The translations under genes were made by a program, and so were the position numbers. Below are positions 1 to 11,011 of a DNA stretch of 64,000 nucleotides, piece by piece; the first letter of the stretch is position 1, and every line of letters begins with the position of its first letter. The stretch lies in contig NZ_BOOR01000006.1 in NCBI RefSeq assembly GCF_016863335.1, positions 1 through 64,000 on the forward strand. The letters are read 5' to 3'. The stretch comes from Planotetraspora thailandica (GTDB lineage: Bacteria > Actinomycetota > Actinomycetes > Streptosporangiales > Streptosporangiaceae). The notes beneath the pieces were generated by a model. The model was not told where the DNA came from, did no database searches, and saw only the letters and a list, made by a program, of their open reading frames with translations.

Positions 1-199
1 TGAGCCGTGAGCTGCCGGAATCGCGAGGGACACTCAGGGCTCGGGAGCCGTGAACATGAAATTTCCCAACTCCCCATGATTATCACGAAAAAACGCCCGA
101 ATACGGACGCGAATGTTCCGACAAATGCCGTCCGTGTAGTTATTTAATTTCGGGCGAATGGGTAGAGCTTTAAGTTACTGAGCCTTTACGCTCGGTGAT

Positions 200-1726
200 A
201 TGAATGATGGCATCCTGGTCGAGGCGTTGCGGGCACGGGACCCCGGGGCGCTCGCCGCCCTCTATGACACGTATGCCGAACGCATCTATCAATACTGCCG
301 TGCCATGCTGGGCAGCCCCGACGGCGCACAAGTGGCGTTGCGCGACACCTTCGTCTCGGCGGAGGCGTTGATCGGCTCGCTGGACGACCCCGAGAACTTC
401 CGGCCCTGGCTGTATGCCCTGGCCCGTGGGGAGTGCCGGCGCCGCCTCGTGCCCGGCGACCTCTCCGCCGCCGTGGACACCGGCCCCGTCTCGACCGTCA
501 CGATGCCGCTGACCGATCCGGCCGACGCCGATCTGCGCGTCGTGGCGTGGAGCGCCGTCGCCGGGCTCGACCTGGCCGATCGCGAGGTGCTCGAGCTCAC
601 GACGCGCCACGGCCTCACCGGGGCGGAGCTGGCGTCGGTGCTCGGCACGGGCCAGCGGTACGCCGAGGCGTTGCGCGAGGCGGCCACCGAGCGGCTGCGG
701 GACGCGGTCACCGCCGAGATCCTCGTCAGGGGCGAGCCGCGCGCGTGCGATCGCCTGGTCAAGGTTCTCGCCGGGTTCGACGGTGTGTTGTCGCCCGAGT
801 TGCGTGACCGGGTGATCCGGCACCGGGCTCACTGCGAGATCTGCTCGCGGCGCGGGGTCAAGCAGGTCTCCGCGGCCAAGGTGTTCGGCATGCTTCCCCA
901 GATCGCCATCCCGGGCTCGTTGCGGGTGCGCGTGCTGAGCTGCTTCATCGATCCCGAGCTCGTGCCGTACCGGCGGTTCGTCGCCCGCCGGGTCGGGCCG
1001 CTCGACATCTCCGGCTTTCCCCGGGAGGGAATCCGGGGTGAGGGCCGGGTGGCGCAGGCGATCGCCGGATCCATCGCCACCGTGGCGGCGGTGGCGGCGG
1101 TGGCGCTGATGTTCGCCCAGCTGTTGGGGGGACCGGAGGACCGGAGGGTCAACGTGATCACCCGGAGGGTGCCCACTCCCAGCGAGGCGGTCATGGCGAG
1201 CGGCACACCGACGGCGACGCCGCCGGGCGGGAAGCCGGTCCTCATCATGCCGGTGGCCGAGGACACGCCCATCGAGTCGCCACGGCCCCGCGAGATCGTG
1301 GCCGCGGTTCCCGGCCTGTCCGCCCCGCCGCAACCGGCTCCCGCGCCGCTTCCCGCGCCTTCCTGGTCGAAGCCGCCGATGTGGCCCCAGCCGCCGAGCA
1401 GGCCCACTCCCCGGCCGACTCCCCCGCCTGGGAGCCCCACGGTCCCGCCGCCGTACACGCCGCCGCCGTCTCCCACGCCGTCTCCCACGCCCCCGCCCAC
1501 GGAGCCGACCCCGTCTCCCACGCCTCCGCAGCAGACGCCGACTCCCCATCCCTCGTTCCATCCCCATCCGCCGCGCCATCACGAGCGCGGCCACGGTCCC
1601 CGGCCGCGGCGTGAGCGGGAGCCCGACTGCGAGGAGACGCCCCCTCCCGGCGGTCAGAAGCCCTGGCCGCGTCCGCGCGACGACCGGAATCCACCGCCCT
1701 CGGCCGAGCCTCACGCCGCTTCGTAA
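200..1726 (+). CDS. ECF-type sigma factor fused to a zinc anti-sigma-like domain, membrane helix and proline-rich tail
   Basis: Predicted membrane-tethered transcription factor. Residues about 17-80 resemble sigma-70 region 2 and about 115-170 resemble region 4 (helix-turn-helix of the ECF class). Then comes an H-x3-C-x2-C motif (His208, Cys212, Cys215), the signature of zinc-binding anti-sigma (ZAS) domains, a hydrophobic helix at about 285-309, and a Pro/Thr-rich, probably extracytoplasmic tail (340-508). Ordinary ECF factors are about 200 residues, so this looks like a sigma/anti-sigma fusion, an arrangement known in some actinobacterial ECF groups. The ATG at 200 has no strong ribosome site. 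No separate anti-sigma gene lies beside it, and its target promoters cannot be read here. Confidence 0.8.
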   Translation: MNDGILVEALRARDPGALAALYDTYAERIYQYCRAMLGSPDGAQVALRDTFVSAEALIGSLDDPENFRPWLYALARGECRRRLVPGDLSAAVDTGPVSTVTMPLTDPADADLRVVAWSAVAGLDLADREVLELTTRHGLTGAELASVLGTGQRYAEALREAATERLRDAVTAEILVRGEPRACDRLVKVLAGFDGVLSPELRDRVIRHRAHCEICSRRGVKQVSAAKVFGMLPQIAIPGSLRVRVLSCFIDPELVPYRRFVARRVGPLDISGFPREGIRGEGRVAQAIAGSIATVAAVAAVALMFAQLLGGPEDRRVNVITRRVPTPSEAVMASGTPTATPPGGKPVLIMPVAEDTPIESPRPREIVAAVPGLSAPPQPAPAPLPAPSWSKPPMWPQPPSRPTPRPTPPPGSPTVPPPYTPPPSPTPSPTPPPTEPTPSPTPPQQTPTPHPSFHPHPPRHHERGHGPRPRREREPDCEETPPPGGQKPWPRPRDDRNPPPSAEPHAAS

Positions 1727-1903
1727 GGTCATCCCCGGGGCGACGAACGGTCACGACCGTGCCCGCTTCCCCGGGGCGCGGCCCGTCCTTCCCTGTACAT
1801 GCCGGGCGATCTACCCCATAACCAAATTACTTTCCGTGATTTAAATGTGTACGGAGAGTAATCGGTGGGAACTGAGGGAGGTGGAATTCAGGGAAGGGGT
1901 AGC

Positions 1904-3058
1904 ATGCCACTCCTCAGAGCGTCGGGCCTGGTAGCAGGCTTGGGTTCAGGACTCGTCCTGACCCTCGGCTGCCCGGCCGCGGCGGATCCGAGACCCTCGG
2001 CGAATGACATCGCCAAGGCCAGGCAACAAGCTCATGACCGGGCTCAGCGGCTCGGTGACGCGGAGGCTGACCTAGCCGACGCCCAGGCCCAGCAGGACGA
2101 CCTCGCCGCCGGCGCCGAGCAACTCGTCGAGGCCTACAACGGTGAGCTCGTCAAGCTGGAGAAGTCCCGGGTCGCCTACGAGCAGTCGGTCACCCGCGTC
2201 CAGCAGGCGGAGGCCAGATACGAACAGGCCCGGGAAGCCGCGGCGCGGGGGGCGGCGGAGGCCTACAACGATCTCGCCGCATTCCAACCGGCCGCCGCGC
2301 TGTTCTCCGTCTCCGGCGACTTCGGCGCCTATCTGCAGCGCGCCAGCATTCTCAGCCACCTGGACAGCGAGCAGGCCGTCACGTTGCAGCAACTGCGCGA
2401 CGCCCAGGAGGTCTTCGGCATCCTGCGCAGCCAGGCCGCCCGCGACTACGAGCGGCAGCGCGCCACCTCCGAGCAGGTACGGGCCGCCAGGGACGCCGCC
2501 AGACAGTCGGTGGAACGTCAGGTCGCCGAGACCGAGAAGATCAGGCAGGAGAAGCTGCAGATCGCTCGCCGGCTCGACTCCGCCCGGTCGCGGGTCGCGC
2601 GGTTGCGCCAAGCCCGCGAGGTTGCCCGCTCCCACACCATCAGCAGCCGGGCAGGTCTGGCCGTACCGTCATGGGCCGGAGGCCTCGCGTCCGGAAGAGG
2701 CGGCAGGGCCGCGCAGTGGGCGCTCAAACAACTCGGCAAGCCGTACGTATGGGCGGCCGACGGGCCGTCGAGCTTCGACTGCTCCGGCCTGACCATGCGG
2801 GCCTGGCAGCGTGCGGGGATTTCACTGGACCACTGGACCGGCACGCAGTGGAGCTCGGGGCCCCACGTGCCGATCAGGAACCTTCGCAGTGGCGACCTGG
2901 TCTTCTACGGGCAGGTGACCCGCTATCCGGGCACGATCCACCACGTCGGGATCTACATCGGCCGGGGGCTGATGGTCCACGCCCCCCAGACGGGGGACGT
3001 GGTCCGCATCTCGAGCATCTGGCGCCGTGACCTGGTGGGGGCCACCCGGCCCCGGTAG
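1904..3058 (+). CDS. Secreted NlpC/P60 peptidoglycan endopeptidase with N-terminal coiled coil
   Basis: Probably cleaves D-Glu/diaminopimelate stem-peptide bonds in the cell wall, like RipA-type hydrolases. From the ATG at 1904 (purine-rich site GGGAAGGGG just upstream; preferred over an in-frame GTG at 1865) the product is 384 residues. It has a signal peptide ending near an Ala-rich cut site, a long heptad-rich coiled coil (about 35-240), and a C-terminal NlpC/P60 domain with the catalytic triad Cys293 (DCSGL), His347 (HHVGIYIG) and His359 (MVHAP). The coiled coil is typical of hydrolases held inactive or recruited by a partner such as FtsX. A second member of the family is at 26836-27885; unlike that gene, this one has no recognisable riboswitch upstream. 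Confidence 0.9.
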   Translation: MPLLRASGLVAGLGSGLVLTLGCPAAADPRPSANDIAKARQQAHDRAQRLGDAEADLADAQAQQDDLAAGAEQLVEAYNGELVKLEKSRVAYEQSVTRVQQAEARYEQAREAAARGAAEAYNDLAAFQPAAALFSVSGDFGAYLQRASILSHLDSEQAVTLQQLRDAQEVFGILRSQAARDYERQRATSEQVRAARDAARQSVERQVAETEKIRQEKLQIARRLDSARSRVARLRQAREVARSHTISSRAGLAVPSWAGGLASGRGGRAAQWALKQLGKPYVWAADGPSSFDCSGLTMRAWQRAGISLDHWTGTQWSSGPHVPIRNLRSGDLVFYGQVTRYPGTIHHVGIYIGRGLMVHAPQTGDVVRISSIWRRDLVGATRPR

Positions 3059-3073
3059 TGCGGCGGCCGAGGT

Positions 3074-3592
3074 TCAGTGGCCGCCGTCGTGCTCCGAATC
3101 GCCGTGCTCCTCGGCGACCTCGGCCCGCTTGATCGAGGCCACGATCTCGGCCTCGGCCTCGGTCCGGCCGACCCAGTTCGCGCCCTCGACCGACTTGCCG
3201 GGCTCCAGGTCCTTGTAGACCTCGAAGAAGTGCTGGATCTCCAGCCGGTCGAACTCCGCGACATGGTGGATGTCACGGATGTGCTCCATGCGAGGGTCGG
3301 TGGCGGGGACGCAGAGGACCTTGTCGTCTCCGCCCTTCTCGTCCGTCATCCGGAACATGCCGACCGCGCGGCACTTGATGAGGCAACCGGGGAAGGTCGG
3401 CTCCTGGAGCAGGACGAGCGCGTCGAGGGGGTCGCCGTCCTCACCCAGCGTGTTCTCGATGAACCCGTAGTCGGCGGGGTACTGAGTCGACGTGAAGAGC
3501 ATGCGGTCAAGGCGGATGCGGCCGGTCTTGTGGTCGACCTCGTACTTGTTCCGTTGCCCCTTGGGAATCTCCACGACAACGTCGAACTCCAC
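3074..3592 (-). CDS. ppa: Inorganic pyrophosphatase
   Basis: Soluble family I pyrophosphatase that hydrolyses PPi to phosphate and so drives biosynthetic reactions. The 172-residue product begins [20 protein letters not shown] and contains the metal-binding signature [10 protein letters not shown], with the length normal for bacterial hexameric enzymes. The GTG start at 3592 is chosen because GGAGGA lies 7 bases before it and because family members begin at this point; an upstream in-frame ATG at 3610 would add six residues. The C-terminus is His/Glu/Asp rich. It is convergent with the NlpC/P60 gene and divergent from dacB, the same neighbours as in mycobacteria. Confidence 0.96.
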   Translation of the reverse strand: MEFDVVVEIPKGQRNKYEVDHKTGRIRLDRMLFTSTQYPADYGFIENTLGEDGDPLDALVLLQEPTFPGCLIKCRAVGMFRMTDEKGGDDKVLCVPATDPRMEHIRDIHHVAEFDRLEIQHFFEVYKDLEPGKSVEGANWVGRTEAEAEIVASIKRAEVAEEHGDSEHDGGH

Positions 3593-3678
3593 TGCGGTTC
3601 CTCCGCTCAAGCCCCCGGTCTGCCCGGCTGGCGTTAATGTCTCGTATGCGTTTTATGGCTGGCGCGAATTGAGGTCTC

Positions 3679-5058
3679 GTGGTGCGACGTGAGCGATGGG
3701 TGGCCGTGGCCACGCTCGCCCTGCTGCAGATCTTCGTCGTCGTCGCGGGTATCTACCTGATAACCCACGACGTTCTGAAGAATCCGATCTCGGTTGCCAC
3801 CCCGAAACCGGCCCCGACCCCGCTCGTCACCGCGGGTCCGGTTCTGGCCGCGGCGGGGGACGGGGCGCTCCCCGCCAAGGGTACTTTGACCAACCGGCTG
3901 GCCGTAGCGCTGGGTGACCCCTCACTGGGTAACCGCACCGGGGGTGTGGTTCTGGACGTGGCCACCGGGGCAACGCTCTTCGACGGGAACGCGGCCAAGC
4001 CCCTCACTCCGGCGTCGACGACCAAGGTCGTCACCGCCACGGCCGTGCTCGGCTCGCTCGGGCCCGACGCACGCCTGGCCACCACCGTCGTCAAGGGCGC
4101 GGGCAAGAACTCGATCATCCTGGTCGGAGGGGGAGACCCGACCCTGGCGGGCCCCCTGTCGGCGAAGGACAAGAACGCGTACCCGCGGCCCGCGTCCCTC
4201 ACCACCCTCGCGATGAACACGGCCAAGGCGCTCAAAGCCGCGAAGATCACATCAGTGGACCTGTCGTACGACGCGTCGCTCTTCGCCGGGCCGACGACGG
4301 CGCCCGGCTGGAAGTCCAACTACGTGCCGGAGGGCAGCGTCGCACCGGTGACGGCGCTGACCATGGACGAGGGCCGCTCGTCCGCCGGCGGGCGATTCTC
4401 CGACCCGCCGCGGTCCACTGCCGAGGAGTTCGCGGCCAGGCTCAGGAAATACGGCATCAAGGTCGAAGCCGGTCTCTCCGAGGCCAAGGCGCCGGCGGGC
4501 GCGCGGGAACTGGCCCGCGTCGAGTCGCCGCCCGTGTACGCGCTGGTGGAGCACATGCTGACGGTCAGCGACAACGACCTCGCCGAGGCGCTGGCCCGCC
4601 AGGTCGCGATCAAGGAGGGTATGCCGCACACCTTCGTCGGCGAGGCCCAGGCCGTCGACAAGGTGCTGACCCGGCTCAAGCTGAACCAGGGAGTCGAGGT
4701 CCACGACGGCAGCGGCCTGTCGACGAAGAACCGCATCACCCCGGCCGGGCTGGCCCGACTCGTCGCCGCCGCCACGTCTCCCGCCAATCCCGAGCTGCAC
4801 TCCCTCATCAGCGGACTGCCCGTCGCGGGCTTCACCGGCACCCTGGACGAAAGGTACGGAAGACGCGACTCGAAGGCCGGTGCCGGATTGGTCCGCGCCA
4901 AGACGGGCACGCTCACCGGCGTGAACACGCTGGCGGGCGTCACCTACACGGCCAACGGACGGCTGGTGGCCTTCGCGTTCATGGCGAACGGCGTATCCAA
5001 CCCGGGTATGACGGTCGCCGCACTGGACGAGATGGCGACGATCGTCGCGCGGAGCTGA
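3679..5058 (+). CDS. dacB: D-alanyl-D-alanine carboxypeptidase/endopeptidase, PBP4 family
   Basis: Serine peptidase of family S13 that trims pentapeptide stems and cross-links in peptidoglycan outside the membrane. The 459-residue product has an N-terminal membrane anchor or signal (about 8-28) and all three penicillin-binding motifs: SxxK as STTK at 113-116 with the nucleophile Ser113, SDN at 297-299, and KTG at 408-410. The long gap between the first two motifs is typical of PBP4 rather than PBP5 enzymes. The GTG at 3679 is used; a second GTG lies one codon later. The dacB-DUF2342-tilS-hpt order is widely conserved in actinobacteria. Confidence 0.93.
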   Translation: MVRRERWVAVATLALLQIFVVVAGIYLITHDVLKNPISVATPKPAPTPLVTAGPVLAAAGDGALPAKGTLTNRLAVALGDPSLGNRTGGVVLDVATGATLFDGNAAKPLTPASTTKVVTATAVLGSLGPDARLATTVVKGAGKNSIILVGGGDPTLAGPLSAKDKNAYPRPASLTTLAMNTAKALKAAKITSVDLSYDASLFAGPTTAPGWKSNYVPEGSVAPVTALTMDEGRSSAGGRFSDPPRSTAEEFAARLRKYGIKVEAGLSEAKAPAGARELARVESPPVYALVEHMLTVSDNDLAEALARQVAIKEGMPHTFVGEAQAVDKVLTRLKLNQGVEVHDGSGLSTKNRITPAGLARLVAAATSPANPELHSLISGLPVAGFTGTLDERYGRRDSKAGAGLVRAKTGTLTGVNTLAGVTYTANGRLVAFAFMANGVSNPGMTVAALDEMATIVARS

Positions 5059-5125
5059 TGGTGTCTGCTCATGTCAGCCGTGACCCGAGGCGCACCTCGC
5101 GCGGGCGGCGCGAGGAGAACGTACG

Positions 5126-6202
5126 GTGGTGGGTATGCAGGTGATCGACTGGGATCTGGCCGTCGCGACCGGCGTGCGTCTCGTGCGCCCCGGGCCGCAG
5201 GTGAGCCGAGAGGAGGCCCGCCAGGCGGTCACCGACCTCAGGAAGCTCTCGCGTGAGGCCGAGGGGCACGTGCGCGAGTTCACCGGCATCGACTCCGCCC
5301 CTCCGGAGGCGGCCACCGTCGTGGACCGGCCGGGCTGGATCCGGGCCAACGTCGACGGCTTCCGGGTGGTGCTTGAGCCGCTGACCGACAAGATGTCGAG
5401 CATGCCGCCGATCGTCAGTGCGGTGGGCTCGCGCATCACCGGCGTCGAGGTGGGCGCCGTGCTGGCGTTCCTGGCCTCCCGCGTGCTCGGGCAGTACGAG
5501 CTGTTCCTGCCGCCGGACCCCTCGGGGAACGCGCCGACGGGCCGCCTGACCCTGGTCGCACCCAACATCGTGCACGCGGAGCGGGAGCTCGGGGTGTCTC
5601 CGCGCGACTTCCGTCTGTGGGTCTGCCTGCACGAGGAGACCCACCGGGTGCAGTTCACCGGGGTCCCCTGGCTGAGGGAGTACGTCAGGAGCCAGATGAC
5701 CGACTTCCTCCTCGCCTCCGACATGGACCTGACGACCCTGCTGGAACGGCTGCGCGCCGCCTCCGACGCGGTAGCCGACGCGTTCAAGGGCGGGGAGGGG
5801 AACCTCATCGAGGCGATCCAGACCCCCGAGCAGAAGGCCGTGCTCGACCGGGTCACGGCCGTGATGACGCTCGTCGAGGGGCACGGCGACTACGTCATGG
5901 ACGCCGTCGGGCCCTCCGTGGTGCCCTCGGTCGCCGACATCCGGGCCAAGTTCCAGCGCAGGCGTGAAGGCGGGTCGAGGATCGACCAGCTCATCAGGCG
6001 TTTCCTCGGCATCGAGCTCAAGATGAAGCAGTACGCGGAAGGCTCGCGTTTCGTCAGGACCGTGGTCGACGAGGCCGGCATGGAGGGCTTCAACCGGGTG
6101 TGGACCTCGCCGGACACCCTTCCCGACCGGGACGAGATCGCCGATCCCCACGCCTGGATGGCCCGCGTGCTCGGCACGAAAGCCATAGAACCCGGCCTCT
6201 GA
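5126..6202 (+). CDS. Zinc-dependent metalloprotease-like protein, DUF2342 / coenzyme F420-associated family
   Basis: Member of the actinobacterial 'zincin-like' family also annotated as coenzyme F420 biosynthesis-associated or DUF2342 (homologous to the gene between dacB and tilS in M. tuberculosis). The function is not established. The 358-residue protein carries HEETH at 169-173, which fits the HExxH zinc site, inside a helix. There is no signal peptide or membrane segment. GTG at 5126 is 8 bases after GGAG; GTG 5129 and ATG 5135 are possible alternatives. The stop codon is followed after 15 bases by the first 53-bp repeat array. Confidence 0.85.
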   Translation: MVGMQVIDWDLAVATGVRLVRPGPQVSREEARQAVTDLRKLSREAEGHVREFTGIDSAPPEAATVVDRPGWIRANVDGFRVVLEPLTDKMSSMPPIVSAVGSRITGVEVGAVLAFLASRVLGQYELFLPPDPSGNAPTGRLTLVAPNIVHAERELGVSPRDFRLWVCLHEETHRVQFTGVPWLREYVRSQMTDFLLASDMDLTTLLERLRAASDAVADAFKGGEGNLIEAIQTPEQKAVLDRVTAVMTLVEGHGDYVMDAVGPSVVPSVADIRAKFQRRREGGSRIDQLIRRFLGIELKMKQYAEGSRFVRTVVDEAGMEGFNRVWTSPDTLPDRDEIADPHAWMARVLGTKAIEPGL

Positions 6203-6217
6203 CCCCCCCTTTTCCCC

Positions 6218-6429
6218 GTGATCATGCAGAAGTTCGCCGGCATGCCCTCTGACCTGCGACTCCTCTTGTCGTGATCATGCAGAAGTTCGGTGAAACGCCG
6301 CCCGACCTGGGCCTACTCCATTCGTGATCATGCAGAAAGGCCGGCCGCACCCCCGGGGCCGGCGCCGACGCTGTCGGTGATCATGCAGAAAGGCCCCAGA
6401 CGCCCGGGGCGTTCCGTCATCACGCGCGG
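6218..6429 (+). repeat. 53-bp tandem repeat array A (four units, direct orientation)
   Basis: Four units begin at 6218, 6271, 6324 and 6377, exactly 53 bases apart. Units 1 and 2 carry the full core GTGATCATGCAGAAGTTCG, and unit 1 has the second block GACCTGCG (GACCTG in unit 2). Units 3 and 4 keep only GTGATCATGCAGAA followed by AGGCC, and their remaining sequence is unrelated and GC-rich, so the array appears to decay toward tilS. It starts 15 bases after the DUF2342 stop and ends 18 bases before tilS. The same units occur at 20648-21069 and 36163-36279. Confidence 0.95.
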
Positions 6430-6447
6430 CATGGACAGAATGGCCTC

Positions 6448-7428
6448 ATGGGCCCGCATCCCGCCGTCGCCGACGTGCGCCGTGCCGTACGGCAGTCGCT
6501 GGGGGATCTTCCGCCTGGCGCGCTGGTCCTCGTCGCGTGCAGCGGGGGGGCCGACTCACTCGCCCTCGCGGCCGCGCTCGGTTTCGCCGCACCCCGGATG
6601 GGGCTGCGGGCCGGGCTTCTGACCGTCGACCACCGCCTCCAGGACGGCTCGGCGGCTCGCGCGGCCGACCTCGTACGGCTCTCGCCCACGCTCGGCCTCG
6701 ATCCCGCCGAGGCCCTGGAGATCACTGTGGGACGGGCCGGGGGTCCCGAGGCGGCCGCCCGTGATGCCCGTTATGCGGCCCTCTCGGCGGCGGCTCAGCG
6801 GCTGGGAGCCGCGACCGTACTCCTGGGGCACACGATGAACGATCAGGCCGAGACCGTGCTCCTGCGGCTGGCTCGGGGCAGCGGCAGCCGCTCCCTTGCC
6901 GGCATGCCGGAAATTTCCGGCATCTATCGTCGTCCGCTGCTCCAACTCAGCCGTAAGAGGACGAGGGAGGCGTGCGCGGCGCTCGGGCTCCGGCCGTGGG
7001 ACGACCCGCACAACACCGACCCCGCCTACACCAGGGTCAGGGTCAGGCACGACGTGCTTCCTGTGCTCGAAACCGCCCTGGGGCCGGGGGTGGCCGAGGC
7101 GCTCGCCCGTACGGCTCGGCTGTGCCGGGACGACGCCGACGCCTTGGACACGTGGGCCGACTCCGTGTACACGGCCTCGTGCGGCCCGGACGGTGGGCTG
7201 GCGGTCGCCGCGTTGGAGGGAGTGCCGGCGGCGGTGCGGCGGCGGGTGATCCGCCGGGCCGCGGTCTCCGCGGGCGCGTCTGCCTCGGCCCTGGCGGCGG
7301 TGCACATCGACGAGGTGGAACGCCTGGTCACCGAGTGGCGGGGCCAGAAGGCCGTACACCTACCCGGGGGGGTGGGCGCCGTGAGGCGCTATGGCACCCT
7401 GATATTCGCCGTCGACAACCTCTCTTAA
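6448..7428 (+). CDS. tilS: tRNA(Ile)-lysidine synthetase
   Basis: ATP-dependent enzyme that converts cytidine 34 of the AUA-reading tRNA(Ile) to lysidine; essential in most bacteria. The PP-loop motif SGGADS is at residues 32-37, followed by the family features VDHRLQ and a [20 protein letters not shown] segment. At 326 residues it is the usual actinobacterial length, with a short C-terminal region. The ATG at 6448 directly follows repeat array A, so the promoter must lie within or beside the array. hpt begins 12 bases after its stop, which suggests co-transcription. Confidence 0.94.
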   Translation: MGPHPAVADVRRAVRQSLGDLPPGALVLVACSGGADSLALAAALGFAAPRMGLRAGLLTVDHRLQDGSAARAADLVRLSPTLGLDPAEALEITVGRAGGPEAAARDARYAALSAAAQRLGAATVLLGHTMNDQAETVLLRLARGSGSRSLAGMPEISGIYRRPLLQLSRKRTREACAALGLRPWDDPHNTDPAYTRVRVRHDVLPVLETALGPGVAEALARTARLCRDDADALDTWADSVYTASCGPDGGLAVAALEGVPAAVRRRVIRRAAVSAGASASALAAVHIDEVERLVTEWRGQKAVHLPGGVGAVRRYGTLIFAVDNLS

Positions 7429-7440
7429 GGAAAATCCCAG

Positions 7441-7998
7441 GTGGATGCAGCCGACATGGGCAAGGACCTCTCGAGTGTCCTCATTCCGGAAGAAGATCTT
7501 CAGGCCAAGATCAAGGAGCTTGCCGGGCAGATCGACGCCGACTACGCGGGCAAGGAGCTGCTGATAGTCGGTGTGTTGAAGGGCGCCGTCATGGTCATGG
7601 CGGATCTGGCCCGCGCGTTGCACGTCCCCGTGCGGATGGACTGGATGGCCGTCTCCTCCTATGGGGCGGGGACCAAGTCGTCCGGCGTCGTCCGGGTGCT
7701 GAAGGACCTCGACACCGACATCGCCGGCCGGCACGTGCTGGTGGTCGAGGACATCATCGACTCGGGGCTCACCTTGTCCTGGCTTATGAACAACCTGAAG
7801 TCGCGTAATCCGGCGTCGGTGGAGATCTGCACCTTGCTCCGCAAGCCGGAGGCGGTAAAAGTGCCGATTGACGTGCGCTATGTCGGTTTCGACATCCCGA
7901 ACGAGTTCGTCATCGGCTACGGCCTCGATTACGCCGAGCGATACCGTAATCTGCCCTTCATCGGGACGCTCTCTCCTCATGTCTACGGCGGGGAGTAA
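7441..7998 (+). CDS. hpt: Hypoxanthine (guanine) phosphoribosyltransferase
   Basis: Purine salvage enzyme joining hypoxanthine or guanine to PRPP. The 185-residue product contains the PRPP-binding motif [13 protein letters not shown] at 99-111 and the family's [11 protein letters not shown] segment (PPi loop) at 40-50. The GTG start at 7441 is 8 bases after AAGGA, which overlaps the tilS stop; ATG 7456 is a weaker alternative. The tilS-hpt-ftsH order is shared with Bacillus and actinobacteria. Confidence 0.95.
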   Translation: MDAADMGKDLSSVLIPEEDLQAKIKELAGQIDADYAGKELLIVGVLKGAVMVMADLARALHVPVRMDWMAVSSYGAGTKSSGVVRVLKDLDTDIAGRHVLVVEDIIDSGLTLSWLMNNLKSRNPASVEICTLLRKPEAVKVPIDVRYVGFDIPNEFVIGYGLDYAERYRNLPFIGTLSPHVYGGE

Positions 7999-8150
7999 GC
8001 CCTTAGCGAAGCGCCGGGCCAGGTGGGTGTTATTCGCTCCCAGGTAGGGGAACACGGGAACGGCTGACGTACGTTGGAAGGGCAAGCCGGATTCGCACGG
8101 GCAGTTACCGCCTGGGGCGGCCCGGTGTACCTTCGGAGATCCGTAGGGTG

Positions 8151-8180
8151 CCTTCTGGTTACCCGCGGGTAGTCAGAAGG
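8151..8180. promoter_or_regulatory. Inverted repeat in the ftsH leader
   Basis: In the 268-base hpt-ftsH gap, CCTTCTG and CAGAAGG flank a second perfect dyad TACCCGCGGGTA, giving a nested 30-base hairpin about 87 bases before the ftsH start. A further GC-rich hairpin follows at about 8203-8221. This could be an operator or a structured leader; no match to a known riboswitch was recognised. Confidence 0.45.
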
Positions 8181-8266
8181 AGCGGCAAGGATGCCGCGAC
8201 CCCGGGGTCATCCCGGGGGCCAGGCCTTGGTCAGGAAGGGACGGGCCCGCCGGGGTTCCGCAACGG

Positions 8267-10270
<2,004 letters not shown>

Positions 10271-10272
10271 CA

Positions 10273-10857
10273 GTGGCTCGCCCCACCCCGCAGTTCGATC
10301 ACGGCAGGATTGAGAAGGCCGTTCGCGAAATCTTGTTCGCGATCGGTGAGGATCCGGACAGGGACGGTCTGCGGGACACTCCCGCTCGCGTCGCCCGAGC
10401 CTACGCGGAGCAGTTCGCGGGGCTCGGGCAGACGCCCGAAGACGCCCTGACCACGATGTTCGACGCCGACCACGACGAGATGGTGCTGGTGAAGGACATC
10501 GAGGTCATGTCCACCTGCGAGCACCACCTGCTGCCCTTCCACGGCGTCGCCCACATCGGCTACACGCCCAACGAGAAGGGCCAGATCACCGGGTTGTCCA
10601 AGCTGGCCAGGCTGGTGGACGTCTACGCCCGCCGCCCCCAGGTTCAGGAGCGGATGACCTCCCAGATCGCCGACGCCCTGATGCGGGTGCTCGAGCCGCG
10701 CGGAGTGATCGTCGTCATCGAGGCCGAGCACATGTGCATGACCATGCGCGGCGTGCGCAAGCCCGGCGCCAAGACGCTCACGTCGGCCGTCAGGGGTGAC
10801 TTCCGTACGAGTGAGGCGACCCGCGCCGAGGCGATGTCCCTGATCCTGCGCGGCTGA
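10273..10857 (+). CDS. folE: GTP cyclohydrolase I
   Basis: First enzyme of folate biosynthesis, converting GTP to dihydroneopterin triphosphate. The 194-residue product has the zinc-binding motif [10 protein letters not shown] and the later [11 protein letters not shown] segment with the third zinc ligand Cys. The GTG at 10273, two bases after the ftsH stop, matches the family start; the same frame is open further upstream through ftsH but that part is not coding in this frame. First gene of the folE-folP-folB-folK set. Confidence 0.95.
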   Translation: MARPTPQFDHGRIEKAVREILFAIGEDPDRDGLRDTPARVARAYAEQFAGLGQTPEDALTTMFDADHDEMVLVKDIEVMSTCEHHLLPFHGVAHIGYTPNEKGQITGLSKLARLVDVYARRPQVQERMTSQIADALMRVLEPRGVIVVIEAEHMCMTMRGVRKPGAKTLTSAVRGDFRTSEATRAEAMSLILRG

Positions 10858-11011
10858 CCGCGGGCACGGCTCGATTCGTTATGGCGCAGGCCCCACCCAT
10901 GCGACTGATCGCGACCTGCCAACACCTAGGCTTGGTGGCGAGCGAAGCGCGTGAGCCGATGGACCCCGGGGCCACGGTCATTCGCCGACGAGCCGTAGGC
11001 GAGGAGGGGGA

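Noticed and set aside
1-199. End of an upstream gene at the window start (TGA at 1-3)
   Set aside because: No coding sequence is visible before it and the following 200 bases are AT-richer intergenic DNA; the triplet may be chance.
170-1732. 520-codon minus-strand frame across the sigma factor gene
   Set aside because: Arg/Gly-rich shadow; the plus strand encodes sigma and ZAS motifs.
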